Source of the DNA: CAWAPD01 sp963783865
GTDB taxonomy: Bacteria > Actinomycetota > Thermoleophilia > UBA2241
DNA: 64,000 nucleotides
Direction: 5' to 3'
Assembly (NCBI GenBank): GCA_963783865.1
Contig: CAWAPD010000002.1
Span: 186,001 to 250,000, forward strand
Below the pieces are notes generated by a model, which was given only the letters and a program-made list of their open reading frames with translations, had not been told where the DNA came from and did no database searches. This document shows positions 1 to 8,549 of the stretch, piece after piece. The stretch's first letter is position 1; the number at the start of each line of letters is the position of its first letter. The translations under genes were made by a program, and so were the position numbers.

Positions 1-4
1 ACCG

Positions 5-700
5 CTAGAGCACGCGGTCGCGGGCGCCGCGGCGGGCCAGCGGCCCGGCGACCGCGCCCGCGACCGCTGCCAGACGCCGCCGGCGCCGCACCAGCGGCGG
101 CGCCACGACGATGACGCCGATGCCCCCGAACAGCAGCAGCTTGCGGCCGAGGGGCATCGGCGTCCAGTAGTCCGCGATCTGGGCCCGCAGGTCGGCGCCG
201 AAGTGGATGGTCGGCCAGCGCCAGACGTAGTGGCCGTTCACGCGCTGCGCCAGCGCGACGCTGTCGTTCTCGAGCGCGTTCGCCTGCTTGCCCGGGTAGT
301 CCACCCAGATGTGGTCGAACGACATCTGCAACCGGTAGGGGATGTGCTTGTAAGCCAGGATGCTGGCCAGCACCACGGCCCGGCTCTCGCAGTCGCCCCT
401 GCCCTGCGCCACCGCCTCGCGCGTCGTCGGGAAGTACCACGGCACGCCGGCCGTCTGCCAGTCGTAGGAATAGGGGACGATGCGGTCGGTCACGGCCTGC
501 TCTATCTTCCTCGGGTCGTTCGGAAGCCGCTGCGCGATCCCGGCGACGGCCTGCGGGTCGACCCGCGGGTGCGACACGTGCTCGATACTGCGCGCCAGCA
601 CCAGCGGGTTGGGGTAGAGCACGAAGAACGTCCAGGCCAGGACGGCGGCGCCGACGGCGGCGACGGCCAGAAGAAGGCGAGCGAGACGGCGGATGCGCAT
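5..700 (-). CDS. Membrane-anchored transglutaminase-like cysteine protein
   Basis: Protein of 231 residues. An N-terminal hydrophobic segment (about residues 8-30) and a second one near residues 186-205, followed by an Arg-rich tail, suggest a membrane protein with an external domain. The core has the transglutaminase-like signature GRGDCESRA (Cys104), followed by FDHIWVDY (His130, Asp134), a plausible Cys-His-Asp triad. Bacterial proteins of this superfamily act as peptidases or cross-linking enzymes; the substrate cannot be read from the sequence. It lies 60 bases downstream of the D-Ala-D-Ala carboxypeptidase gene on the same strand, so a role in the cell envelope is a reasonable inference. 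The stop codon is close to the window edge, but the gene is complete. Confidence 0.75.
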   Translation of the reverse strand: MRIRRLARLLLAVAAVGAAVLAWTFFVLYPNPLVLARSIEHVSHPRVDPQAVAGIAQRLPNDPRKIEQAVTDRIVPYSYDWQTAGVPWYFPTTREAVAQGRGDCESRAVVLASILAYKHIPYRLQMSFDHIWVDYPGKQANALENDSVALAQRVNGHYVWRWPTIHFGADLRAQIADYWTPMPLGRKLLLFGGIGVIVVAPPLVRRRRRLAAVAGAVAGPLARRGARDRVL

Positions 701-760
701 AGACCCAGTGTACCCGGCCGAGGACGAAGCGCGAGCCGCCTGCCGTGTCGCGCCCCCGAC

Positions 761-1958
761 TCAGAAGATCGACGTCACCCAGCTCCAGGCGCGGTGGACC
801 TGGTAGCCGATGCGCGTCAGCAGCCCGGCGCGCCCGAACCCGCGCGCGGCCACGAGGTCCCGGTGGCCCACGACCACGCCGTCGGCGGAGTACACGATCG
901 TGCCCAGCTTCTGGCCCCGGGCGACCGGAAGGGAGACGCTCGAGGGAGCGCTGACGCGGCTGGCGATGTCGGCCCCCGTGCGGACCTGGGCCGAGACCGG
1001 TCCGGCCGTGACCAGGTCGAGACCTTCGTCGTGGTACGGCACCTTCACGTGCGCCTCGACCGATCCCGGGCCGACCAGCCGCCGGACCCCGTAGAACGTG
1101 GCCCCGTACTTGAACAGCCGGAGCGCGCCGGCGACCCGCGCCGCCTCGCTGGGGGCGCCGAGGACGGAGACGATGAAGCGGCGGCCTCCGTACCTGCCCG
1201 ACGCCACCACGCAGTAGCCGGCCGGGTCGGTCCACCCCGTCTTCACGCCGTCGACCCACGGGATAGTCGTGGAGCAGCGTGTTGTGCGAGACGAGGACCC
1301 GGCGGTAGCTCCGTCCCTTCCACGGGATCGTCGTCTCGTACGTGCGGACGTAGCCGGCGAAGCGCCGGTCGGCCATGGCCACGCGCGCCAGGCGCGCGAG
1401 GTCCATGGCGCTGCTGTGATGGCCGGGCTGGTCCAGGCCGTGCGGGTTCATGTAGTGCGTGTTCGTCAAACCGAGCTGCGCCGCCTTGGCGTTCATCATC
1501 GCCACGAACGCCTTCTGGCTGCCGGCGACGTAGTCGGCCAAGTCGGCGGCGGCGTCGTTGGCGCTCTGGATCAGCGTCGCCTTGAGCAACTGGTCGACGG
1601 TGAGCTTCTCGCCCTTGTGCAGGTAGATCTCGTCCTCGCCCACGCCGACGGCGTCGCGCCGCGCGGTCACCATCTCCCGCAGGTCCTTGACGTGCTCCAG
1701 CACGACCAGTCCCGTCATGATCTTGGTCGTCGAGGCCATCGGCAGGCGCCGGTCGGGGTCGTGGGCGTCGAGGACGACGCCGGTGCGCTGGTCCATCACC
1801 ACCCAGGCCTTGGCCGCGACGTGCGGCGGGGCGGCCGCCGCCGCAGGCGCCGGCCGCCCCACCGCCGCCAGAAGGCAGGCGAGCGCGAGCGCGAGGAACA
1901 CGCGGAGGTGGACGGACCACTGGGGAGATGTCGACGATCTGCTGCTGCGCGAGCGCAT
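761..1958 (-). CDS. D-alanyl-D-alanine carboxypeptidase (S11 family), frameshifted in this sequence
   Basis: Penicillin-binding-protein-type DD-carboxypeptidase that trims the terminal D-Ala of peptidoglycan stem peptides. From the ATG at 1958 the frame gives a signal peptide (VFLALALACLL...APAAAAA), then MASTTKIMTG (the SxxK motif with the catalytic Ser and Lys), IQSANDAAAD (SxN) and SHNTLLHDYP. The frame is then lost. The continuation WVDGVKTGWTDPAGYC, with the KTG motif, is in the next frame from about 1258 downwards. The G run at 1260-1262 has one base too many; dropping it gives YPWVDGVKTG and a 398-residue protein of normal length with all three active-site motifs. I read this as a sequencing indel. 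The C-terminal part (about 150 residues) fits the PBP5-type C-terminal domain and tail. Confidence 0.88.
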
Positions 1959-1970
1959 GGGTCTGCCTAG

Positions 1971-1978
1971 TGTATACT
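1971..1978. promoter_or_regulatory. Candidate bidirectional -10 element (GTATAC core)
   Basis: Only 28 bases separate the divergent start codons at 1958 and 1987. The spacer contains TGTATACT: TATACT on the plus strand (1973-1978) and TATACA on the minus strand (1971-1976), both good -10 matches built on the same GTATAC palindrome. Start sites 6-8 bases further on would leave almost no 5' leader for either gene. No clear -35 box is visible. The assignment is inference from sequence only. Confidence 0.4.
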
Positions 1979-1986
1979 CCGCCACC

Positions 1987-2739
1987 ATGCAGATGAACGG
2001 CGCCCCTCCGACGCTGCTCCGCCGCATCGTCGACCTCCTCCGGGCCAAGCAGTTCCTCGTCTTCTACGCCATCGCTCTCACTGCGCTCGACCTGGCCGCG
2101 CCGCTGCTGACTGGCTGGTTGCGCGTCCACCATCCGCTCGAGGTGCTGGTGGCCGGTAACCTGAGTACCTTCGGCGACTCGGTCGTCTCTCACGGCGCGG
2201 CGGTGATCGCCGTGGCGGTCGCGTACTTCGCCGTCAGCTCGTGGTTCGAAGCCGGCTTCATCCGCTCGCTGCTCGGCCGCCTGCACTGGGGACCCCGCGA
2301 CGCACGGCAATTCCGCCGGCTCTTCGCGCTGAACGTCCTGGTCGATGCTCTCGGCTGGGGCATCACGGCGGCCGGCGGCGACGTGTCGAGCACCTCCGGT
2401 CAACTCGCATTCGCCGTCTGGATCGTGGTGTCGATCGCCCTGCTCTACGCCAGCATCGCCATCGTCGTCAGCGACGCTTCCGTGGCACGGGCGATCATGC
2501 AGTCACTTCGCACCGTTCGTGCCAACCCGGCGTTCTCAGGAGGGGTGGGGCTGCTGCCGTTCGTGGTCCTCCTCGACGGTCTGTTCTGGCTCAGGTTCTC
2601 GGGCGACTTCGCCAGCGTCCTGCCCTCGGTTATCATCTGGGTGACGGTGATGGGCAGCGTCACCTTCCTGGTGTACGCGGTGCTCATCCTGGTCTACGTG
2701 GACGCGATCGAGAAGCGGTGCGTCCCACACGAGCCGTGA
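1987..2739 (+). CDS. Polytopic membrane protein of unknown function
   Basis: Protein of 250 residues with about five or six hydrophobic segments, for example near residues 22-42, 66-88, 140-165, 185-205 and 215-238. It ends in a short charged tail (DAIEKRCVPHEP). I do not recognise a family signature. The start at 1987 was chosen because it follows a TATACT -10 by only nine bases, which suggests a leaderless or nearly leaderless transcript, and because no Shine-Dalgarno precedes it; a second ATG two codons later is possible. Strong third-position GC supports coding. A small gene follows 12 bases downstream and is probably co-transcribed. Confidence 0.7.
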   Translation: MQMNGAPPTLLRRIVDLLRAKQFLVFYAIALTALDLAAPLLTGWLRVHHPLEVLVAGNLSTFGDSVVSHGAAVIAVAVAYFAVSSWFEAGFIRSLLGRLHWGPRDARQFRRLFALNVLVDALGWGITAAGGDVSSTSGQLAFAVWIVVSIALLYASIAIVVSDASVARAIMQSLRTVRANPAFSGGVGLLPFVVLLDGLFWLRFSGDFASVLPSVIIWVTVMGSVTFLVYAVLILVYVDAIEKRCVPHEP

Positions 2740-2751
2740 GGTGACAGGACG

Positions 2752-3072
2752 ATGGTGAGGAGCGCGGTCTCGCGCCAGGTGGAACCGGGGGCCGAGCGCC
2801 AGGTCGTGCTGCAGGTCTCGAACCTGTTCGGGCTTGACCTGCGGCCGAGCCGCATCTTCTTCTGGTATGGCGGCGACCGCGAGGCGAGCCAGCGGATCGT
2901 GTCGCTCGACCGCGCGCCGCGCGTGCTGCGCCGGCCGCAGCCCCGTCACTACCTCCACGTCGGACCGGCCCGGGTCTCGTACCTCGGCAACCCGGTCGTC
3001 ACGCTCGGCGCGTCGGCCGGTTCGTGGTACCGGCAACTGAGGTCGCTGAAGAGGGGTCACACCCAATCCTAG
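2752..3072 (+). CDS. Small hypothetical protein
   Basis: Protein of 106 residues, basic, without signal peptide or membrane segments. A GAGGTGA Shine-Dalgarno seven to thirteen bases before the ATG and a strong GC bias at third codon positions support a real gene. It follows the membrane protein gene by 12 bases, which implies co-transcription. The middle (LRPSRIFFWYGGDREASQR) may form a beta-rich fold, but I recognise no family and assign no function. Confidence 0.6.
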   Translation: MVRSAVSRQVEPGAERQVVLQVSNLFGLDLRPSRIFFWYGGDREASQRIVSLDRAPRVLRRPQPRHYLHVGPARVSYLGNPVVTLGASAGSWYRQLRSLKRGHTQS

Positions 3073-3208
3073 GCTCGGATGGTCGTACTCCGCTCCGGCG
3101 GGGTATTACTATCTCGTCGTTCGAGACCGGTCACGGCCGGCGGCGCGAGGGAGGTCGCGTACGTCCACACAACCACTGCAGGGACCGAGAAGGTCGGCCG
3201 CTGGGCCT

Positions 3209-4069
3209 GTGGCCCGCGGAGACACGTCCCTCTGGAGCGACCTGGAGCGCCGCCGGCGTCTGAAGATGGCGGCGATCTGGGCGGCCGTCGTGGTCGTGGG
3301 CATGGGCATCGTGCTCGCCGTGCTCACCGAGAGGGCGGCCCACAGCTACGCCTTGGGCAAGCAGGCGCTCACGGAACGCCGGTACGGCGACGCTTCCACG
3401 TTCTTCAGCCAGGCCCGCATCGCCGGCTTGTGGTACCGCGACAGCGCCGCCCTGCTGGCACGGTCCGAACAGGGCGCGGTCGACGTCACCTGGCTGACCG
3501 CGCGCCAGCGGGCTCTGTCGCGCCGGCCGGCCGCCGCCGCCTACCGGCACGTGGTCCAAGAGCTGAACGCGGGCGATCTGCAGGCCGCCGCCGCCGGCCT
3601 GACCGCCCTGGCGAGCCGCTACCCCGACCAGAGTCTCGGCCGCCGCTCGCCGGCCGGGCGAGCCGGCTTCGTGACCCTCAGCCTGGTGCTCGGCAGCAGG
3701 CAGGCGCTCACTCACGGGCAGTGGGCCGACGCCGGCCGCCTGGCGGCCGCCGCGCTGGCGCGCGCGCCTGGGTCTCCGTGGGTCCGCGCGGTCGCGCGCC
3801 ACGCCGCGGTCGACGCGCGCGTGGCGGCCCTGACCGCCCGCGCCGCCCGCCTGCTGGCCGCCGGCCACTGGCGCCTGGCGCTGGCCGTCGTGCGGCAGGC
3901 GCTGGCGATCGACTCGAGCTTCCCGGGCGCGAGCGCCCTCCAGAGCAAGATCCTGGCGGCGCGGCCGGCGCCCACGACGGCGCCGGCCGCGACCCCGACG
4001 ACCGCGCCGGCCCCGCCGGCCACGACCGCGCCAGCGCCGCCGGCGCCGCCGGCGCCGCCGCCGCCATGA
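3209..4069 (+). CDS. Membrane-anchored TPR-like protein with Pro/Ala/Thr-rich tail
   Basis: Protein of 286 residues. A short basic N-terminus (DLERRRRLK) is followed by one transmembrane helix (about residues 20-42), so most of the chain is probably outside the membrane. Two regions (about 50-120 and 165-250) show helical-hairpin patterns such as YALGKQALTERRYGDASTFFSQA, shortened here, and LAAGHWRLALAVVRQALAID-like stretches, typical of tetratricopeptide or similar solenoid repeats. The last 40 residues are a low-complexity Ala/Pro/Thr linker. The GTG start at 3209 is uncertain because the Shine-Dalgarno is weak. The stop overlaps the ATG of the next gene (ATGA at 4066), so the two products are translationally coupled and probably work together at the cell surface. 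Confidence 0.7.
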   Translation: MARGDTSLWSDLERRRRLKMAAIWAAVVVVGMGIVLAVLTERAAHSYALGKQALTERRYGDASTFFSQARIAGLWYRDSAALLARSEQGAVDVTWLTARQRALSRRPAAAAYRHVVQELNAGDLQAAAAGLTALASRYPDQSLGRRSPAGRAGFVTLSLVLGSRQALTHGQWADAGRLAAAALARAPGSPWVRAVARHAAVDARVAALTARAARLLAAGHWRLALAVVRQALAIDSSFPGASALQSKILAARPAPTTAPAATPTTAPAPPATTAPAPPAPPAPPPP

Positions 4070-5628
4070 GCCGGCGGTCCCTGACCACGGCTGTCCTGGC
4101 CGCGTGCGTGGCGGCGTCGGCGTTCTCGCTGGCGGCGCCCGGGCGGGCGGCCGCCGGCGGCGCGTGGGTCAAGGCGACTGCGCCGTTCCCGCACGCCGGC
4201 GCCATCCGCACCCTGTCCACCTTCGGTCCGCTCGGCGTCGCGGCGGGCGGCGACGGCGGCGCCGTGGCCGTCAGCACCGACGGAGGCGCCACCTGGGCGT
4301 CGCGGCCGGTGACGGCGGTCGCCGGCGACGTGCGGGTATGGAGCCTCGCGTTCCTCGACGCCGCCGACGCCTGGGCCGTCGCCGGCGGCGCCGTCCTGTC
4401 GACGGTCGACGGCGGCCTCACCTGGCAGCGCTCGAGCCTGCCGGCGCCGGACGACTGGAGCAGGGTCATCAGCACCGGCGCGAACCTGTACGCCACCGGC
4501 CGCCGCGGGGTCGCGACCTCCACCGACGGCGGCACGAGCTGGCAGATCGACCCCACCGTCGCCAGGCAGATGGGCAGCGTCGCCGCCACCTCGGGCGGGG
4601 ACGTCCTGGCCGGCGGTCCCGGGGGCGCGCTCTACCTCCGCCCCGTCGCTGGGACATGGACGCCGCTGGTCGCCGGCACGAGCGCCGACGTCATCGGCGT
4701 CGCCCTGGCGCCATCGCCGGTGTGGAACAAGGGGCCCGCCGACCTCGCGGCCATCACCGGGGCGTCCGTCCTGACGAGCGACGACGCCGGCGCCAGCTTC
4801 GCGACGCTCGTCCCGCCGCCGCCGGGCATCCTGTACAGCGTGGCCCTGAGCGAACTCCCCGACGCCTCGATACTCGTCGGCGCCGGGGGCGGCACGCTCC
4901 TCCGCTACTCGTTCGCCGACTCCGGCTGGACCTCCGCGTCGGGCTGGGGTGACGGCGACGTGCTCGCCGTGGCCACGGCGCCCGTGGGCTCGCTGGCGTA
5001 CGCCGGCTCGGAGGCCGGTGTGCTCGAGCGCACCGTCTCGGGCGGCGCCACGCCGCTGGCCTTGACCGTCTCGAGCACCAAGATCACCGTGGGCGACAGC
5101 GTCGACCTCACCGCCCTCGCCTGGATCCACGCGGGCGGCAAGCTCGTCGTTCAGCGACGCCAGTTCGGCGCCACCGCGTGGCACACGATCGAGGGGGTCG
5201 ACTGGACGCTCGCCGGCGGGGCCGGGCTCGGGACCACCGACTCACCGACCGGAGGCAGCTCCTACCGGGCAGCGTTCTACATGGACGGCAACCCCGTCGC
5301 GGCCAGCACGATCACCAAGGTCACCGTGATGCCGACGGTCACGGTCGCCCAAGGCTCGATCACCAGGCGGCGTGGCAGCACGTACCGGCTGAGCGGGACG
5401 GTGCGGCCCGCGCACCCAGGCGGCAAGGTCATACTCTTCACCGACCGCGGCGGCGGCTGGCGGCGGGTCAGCCCCGGCGCGGTCGTGGCCCTGCAGGGCG
5501 GCACGCGGTTCGAGACGCGGCTGTTCGGCTGCCCCAAGCGCGAGACCTACCACATGAAGGTCGTCCTGCCCGCCGACAAGCTGCATCCGTCGGCCAGCAG
5601 CCGGACGATCACCGTGACGATCGACTAG
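4066..5628 (+). CDS. Secreted YCF48/BNR-type beta-propeller protein
   Basis: Protein of 520 residues with a classical signal peptide (SLTTAVLAACVAASAFSLAAPGRAAA, shortened: cleavage after about residue 30). Residues 35-330 contain repeated propeller motifs of the Asp-box type: VSTDGGATW, LSTVDGGLTW, TSTDGGTSW and LTSDDAGASF, as in YCF48/HCF136-like and sialidase-type propellers. The C-terminal 170 residues (from about ALTVSSTKITVGDSV) resemble Ig-like or bacterial surface repeat domains. The active-site residues of sialidases are not evident, so a binding or scaffold role is more likely than hydrolysis. Coupling by ATGA to the TPR-like gene suggests a surface complex. It ends 13 bases before the convergent guaA gene. 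Confidence 0.75.
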   Translation: MSRRSLTTAVLAACVAASAFSLAAPGRAAAGGAWVKATAPFPHAGAIRTLSTFGPLGVAAGGDGGAVAVSTDGGATWASRPVTAVAGDVRVWSLAFLDAADAWAVAGGAVLSTVDGGLTWQRSSLPAPDDWSRVISTGANLYATGRRGVATSTDGGTSWQIDPTVARQMGSVAATSGGDVLAGGPGGALYLRPVAGTWTPLVAGTSADVIGVALAPSPVWNKGPADLAAITGASVLTSDDAGASFATLVPPPPGILYSVALSELPDASILVGAGGGTLLRYSFADSGWTSASGWGDGDVLAVATAPVGSLAYAGSEAGVLERTVSGGATPLALTVSSTKITVGDSVDLTALAWIHAGGKLVVQRRQFGATAWHTIEGVDWTLAGGAGLGTTDSPTGGSSYRAAFYMDGNPVAASTITKVTVMPTVTVAQGSITRRRGSTYRLSGTVRPAHPGGKVILFTDRGGGWRRVSPGAVVALQGGTRFETRLFGCPKRETYHMKVVLPADKLHPSASSRTITVTID

Positions 5629-5641
5629 AGGATCGAGACGC

Positions 5642-7195
5642 TCACTCCCACTCGATGGTGCTCGGCGGCTTGCTCGAGACGTCGTAGACGACGCGGTTGA
5701 CCTCGGGCACCTCGTTGATGATCCGGTTCGAGAGCTTCTCGAGAAGCTCGTAGGGCAGCCGCGCCCAGTCGGCGGTCATGGCGTCGTCGCTCTTCACGGC
5801 GCGGATCGCGATCGGGTAGGCATAGGTGCGCTCGTCGCCCTGCACGCCCACGCTGCGGATCACCGGGAGGATCGCGAAGCACTGCCACAGCTCGCGGTAG
5901 AGTCCGGCGTTCTTGATCTCCTCCTGCAGGATCGCGTCGGCGCGCTGCAGGATGTCGACCCGCTCGGCGGTGATCTCGCCGATGATGCGGATGCCGAGGC
6001 CGGGCCCGGGGAACGGCTGCCGCCACACGACGCGCTCGGGCAGTCCGAGCTCCTCACCGACCGCGCGCACCTCGTCCTTGAACAGCAGCCGCAGCGGCTC
6101 GACCAGCTCGAAACCCATCTTCTCGGGCAGCCCTCCCACGTTGTGGTGGCTCTTGATCTTGGCCGCCTGGCGCGTGCCGCTCTCGATGACGTCGCTGTAG
6201 AGCGTGCCCTGCACGAGGAACTTGGCGTCGGTGAGCTTGCGCGCCTCTTCTTCGAAGCAGCGGATGAACTCCTCGCCGATGATCTTCCGCTTGCGCTCGG
6301 GCTCGGTGACCCCGACGAGCCTGTCGAGAAAGCGTTGCTTGGCGTCGACCGCGATGAGTGGGATGCGGAGCACGTCCTTGAACATCTCGACCACGTGGTC
6401 GGCCTCGTTCCAGCGCATCATGCCCTGGTCGATGAACACGCACGTCAGGCGGTCGCCGATGGCCTTGTGCACCAGCACGGCGGCCACCGACGAGTCCACG
6501 CCTCCCGACAGACCGAGGACGGCCATGTCGGTCGGCCCCACCTGTTCGCGGATGCGGCTCACCTGCTCCTCGATGATCGAGGCCGGGGTCCAGTCTGGCT
6601 CGCACCCGCAGCCGCGGTACAGGAAGTTGCGCAGCACGTCCATGCCCCGCGGCGTGTGCACGACCTCGGGATGGAACTGCACGGCGTAGAACCCGCGCTC
6701 CCGGTCCTCCATGGCGGCGACGGGCGCCCCGCCGCTCGCCGCCAAGACGGTGAAGCCCGCCGGCGCCTCGGTGACGCAGTCGCGGTGGCTCATCCAGCAC
6801 TGCTCGACGCCGTCGAGGCCGTCGAGGAGCAGGCCGTTCTCGTGGAGGCAGAGCTCGGTCTTGCCGAACTCGCTGGTGCCGGTGCGGGTGACCGTGCCGC
6901 CCAGGTCCTGCGCCATGTACTGGGCGCCGTAGCAGATGCCGAGGATCGGGATACCGAGCTCGAACAGCGCCGGGTCGGCCTTGGGCGCGTCGTCGACGTA
7001 CACGCTCATGGGGCCGCCGGAGAGGATCAGGCCCCTGGGCTTGCGAGCGGCGATCTGCTCGGCCGTCGTGTCGTGCGCGATGAGCTCGGAGTGCACGTGG
7101 CACTCGCGCACGCGACGCGCGATGAGCTGCCCGTACTGGGCCCCGAAGTCGAGGACGAAGACCGAGTCGTGCCCGGAAGCGTGTTCGCCGGTCAC
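5642..7195 (-). CDS. guaA: GMP synthase (glutamine-hydrolysing)
   Basis: Converts XMP to GMP with ATP and glutamine, the last step of de novo GMP synthesis. The 517-residue protein has the class I glutaminase domain first (GICYGAQYMA with nucleophile Cys88, and FHPEVVHT carrying the His and Glu), then the ATP-pyrophosphatase domain with the P-loop motif GLSGGVDSS near residue 230 and the C-terminal dimerisation domain ending SKPPSTIEWE, as in the family. The start is GTG at 7195, four bases after the stop of guaB3, so the two purine genes form an operon. Confidence 0.97.
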   Translation of the reverse strand: MTGEHASGHDSVFVLDFGAQYGQLIARRVRECHVHSELIAHDTTAEQIAARKPRGLILSGGPMSVYVDDAPKADPALFELGIPILGICYGAQYMAQDLGGTVTRTGTSEFGKTELCLHENGLLLDGLDGVEQCWMSHRDCVTEAPAGFTVLAASGGAPVAAMEDRERGFYAVQFHPEVVHTPRGMDVLRNFLYRGCGCEPDWTPASIIEEQVSRIREQVGPTDMAVLGLSGGVDSSVAAVLVHKAIGDRLTCVFIDQGMMRWNEADHVVEMFKDVLRIPLIAVDAKQRFLDRLVGVTEPERKRKIIGEEFIRCFEEEARKLTDAKFLVQGTLYSDVIESGTRQAAKIKSHHNVGGLPEKMGFELVEPLRLLFKDEVRAVGEELGLPERVVWRQPFPGPGLGIRIIGEITAERVDILQRADAILQEEIKNAGLYRELWQCFAILPVIRSVGVQGDERTYAYPIAIRAVKSDDAMTADWARLPYELLEKLSNRIINEVPEVNRVVYDVSSKPPSTIEWE

Positions 7196-7199
7196 CGGC

Positions 7200-8357
7200 T
7201 CAGCCCATCCCTACGTCCTGCTCCTTCTGGAGCTTCTTGCCCTCGCTCATCAGCGCCGGCGCGACCATGACCTCGGCCTTCTGGAACGCCTGGACGGTGT
7301 CGTAGCCGCAGGTCGCCATGCTGGTGCGCAGGGCGCCGAAGAGGTTGCGCGTGCCGTCGTTCTCGTGGGCGGGGCCGAGGAGGATCTCCTCGAGCGTGCC
7401 CTTGGTGCCGGCCTTCACACGGGTGCCGCGTGGCAGCTCGGGGTGGAAGGTCGCCATGCCCCAGTGGTAGCCGCGGCCGGGCGCTTCGCTGGCCGCGGCC
7501 AGGGGCGAGCCGATCATGACGGCATCGGCACCCAGGGCGACGGCCTTGCTGACGTCGCCTCCGGTGCGCATGCCGCCGTCGGCGATGACGTTGCAGTAGG
7601 TCCCCGTCTCGAGCAGGTGCTGGATGCGGGCGGCGGCGGCGTCGGCGATGGCCGTCGCCTGCGGCACGCCGATGCCGAGCACGCCGCGCGTGGTGCAGGC
7701 GTGGCCGGGGCCGACGCCGACGAGCACGCCCACGGCGCCGGTGCGCATGAGGTGCAGGGTGGTGGCATACGACGCCACGCCGCCGACGATCACCGGCACC
7801 GGGCAGTCCTTGATGAACTCCTTGAGGTTGAGCGGCTCGACCTTGCTCGAGACGTGCTCGGCGCTGACGACGGTGCCCTGGATCACGAGCACGTCGAGGC
7901 CGGCGTCGAGCGCCAGCCTGTAGTACTGCTCGACGCGCTGAGGTGTGAGCGAGGCGGCGGCCAACACGCCGCCGTCCTTGATCTCCTTGATGCGGCGCCC
8001 GATCAGCTCGTCCTTGATGGGCTCCTTGTAGATCTCCTGCATCGTGCGGGTCGCCGTCTCCTTGGGCAGCGAGGCGATGCGGTCGAGCTGCTCGTCGGCG
8101 TTCTCGTAGCGGGTCTGCACGCCCTCGAGGTTGAGGACGGCGATCCCGCCGAGCTTGCCCATCGTGACGGCGAACGCCGGGTCGACGACGCCGTCCATGG
8201 CCGAGGCGAGGCACGGCAGCTGCAGCGTGAGCGGACCGAGCTTCCAGGTGATGTCGACGTCTTCGACGTCGCGCGTGCGCCGGCTCGGCACGATGGCGAT
8301 GTCGTCGAAGCCGTACGCCCGGCGGCCCTTCTTGCCGCGCCCGATCTCTACTTCCAT
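7200..8357 (-). CDS. GuaB3 family IMP dehydrogenase-related protein
   Basis: Protein of 385 residues of the IMP dehydrogenase/GMP reductase TIM-barrel family without CBS domains. The catalytic loop is present as GVGPGHACTTRG, keeping the Cys and the following Thr-Arg, and the phosphate-binding stretch reads GGMRTGGD. The size and the lack of a Bateman domain match the actinobacterial GuaB3 type rather than canonical GuaB2; whether it oxidises IMP or is a related enzyme is not settled by sequence. The start at 8357 is preceded by a strong GAGGAGG site. The frame stays open upstream, but those codons are antisense to or beyond the promoter and are not used here. It is co-directional with guaA, four bases apart, which supports a role in guanine nucleotide synthesis. 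Confidence 0.9.
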   Translation of the reverse strand: MEVEIGRGKKGRRAYGFDDIAIVPSRRTRDVEDVDITWKLGPLTLQLPCLASAMDGVVDPAFAVTMGKLGGIAVLNLEGVQTRYENADEQLDRIASLPKETATRTMQEIYKEPIKDELIGRRIKEIKDGGVLAAASLTPQRVEQYYRLALDAGLDVLVIQGTVVSAEHVSSKVEPLNLKEFIKDCPVPVIVGGVASYATTLHLMRTGAVGVLVGVGPGHACTTRGVLGIGVPQATAIADAAAARIQHLLETGTYCNVIADGGMRTGGDVSKAVALGADAVMIGSPLAAASEAPGRGYHWGMATFHPELPRGTRVKAGTKGTLEEILLGPAHENDGTRNLFGALRTSMATCGYDTVQAFQKAEVMVAPALMSEGKKLQKEQDVGMG

Positions 8358-8476
8358 GCCTGCCTCCTCGGCCTGGGGGATGTCGCGATAAACGAAAGGC
8401 CCGCGCTCGACGGCGGGGCCTCGGGGCTCCGGTATGGTGCTGGTGATGGCATCTTTGCGGCCTGCAACCTGGTCGG

Positions 8477-8506
8477 ATGCTATCACCGCCGCGGGGGGCG
8501 GTTCAA
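8477..8506 (-). promoter_or_regulatory. Candidate promoter for guaB3-guaA
   Basis: On the minus strand TTGAAC (8501-8506) and TAGCAT (8477-8482) are separated by 18 bases. The -10 is preceded by TGA, that is an extended TGn motif. A start near 8470 would give a leader of about 110 bases before the guaB3 ATG. Seen in sequence only. Confidence 0.4.
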
Positions 8507-8522
8507 CAGCGGCGACGGCAGC

Positions 8523-8549
8523 AGGGCGGCCGCCGCGGGCGGCCGCCCT
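8523..8549 (-). terminator. GC-rich hairpin at the 3' end of the PfkB kinase gene
   Basis: Perfect 11-base inverted repeat AGGGCGGCCGC (8523-8533) and its complement (8539-8549), loop five bases, overlapping the last base of the sugar kinase gene. No U-run follows, so termination efficiency is unknown. Confidence 0.45.

Noticed and set aside
203..1585. Long plus-strand open frame over the transglutaminase-like and carboxypeptidase genes
   Set aside because: It is antisense to two recognisable proteins and its translation is Arg/Pro/Ala-rich without any family match, typical of high-GC shadow frames.
1243..2403. Minus-strand frame of 386 codons spanning the divergent promoter
   Set aside because: It crosses the gap between two divergent genes and is out of frame with the carboxypeptidase motifs.
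4021..4065. GCC/CCG-rich tandem run at the end of the TPR-like gene
   Set aside because: It is the coding sequence of the Pro/Ala tail, not a separate repeat element.
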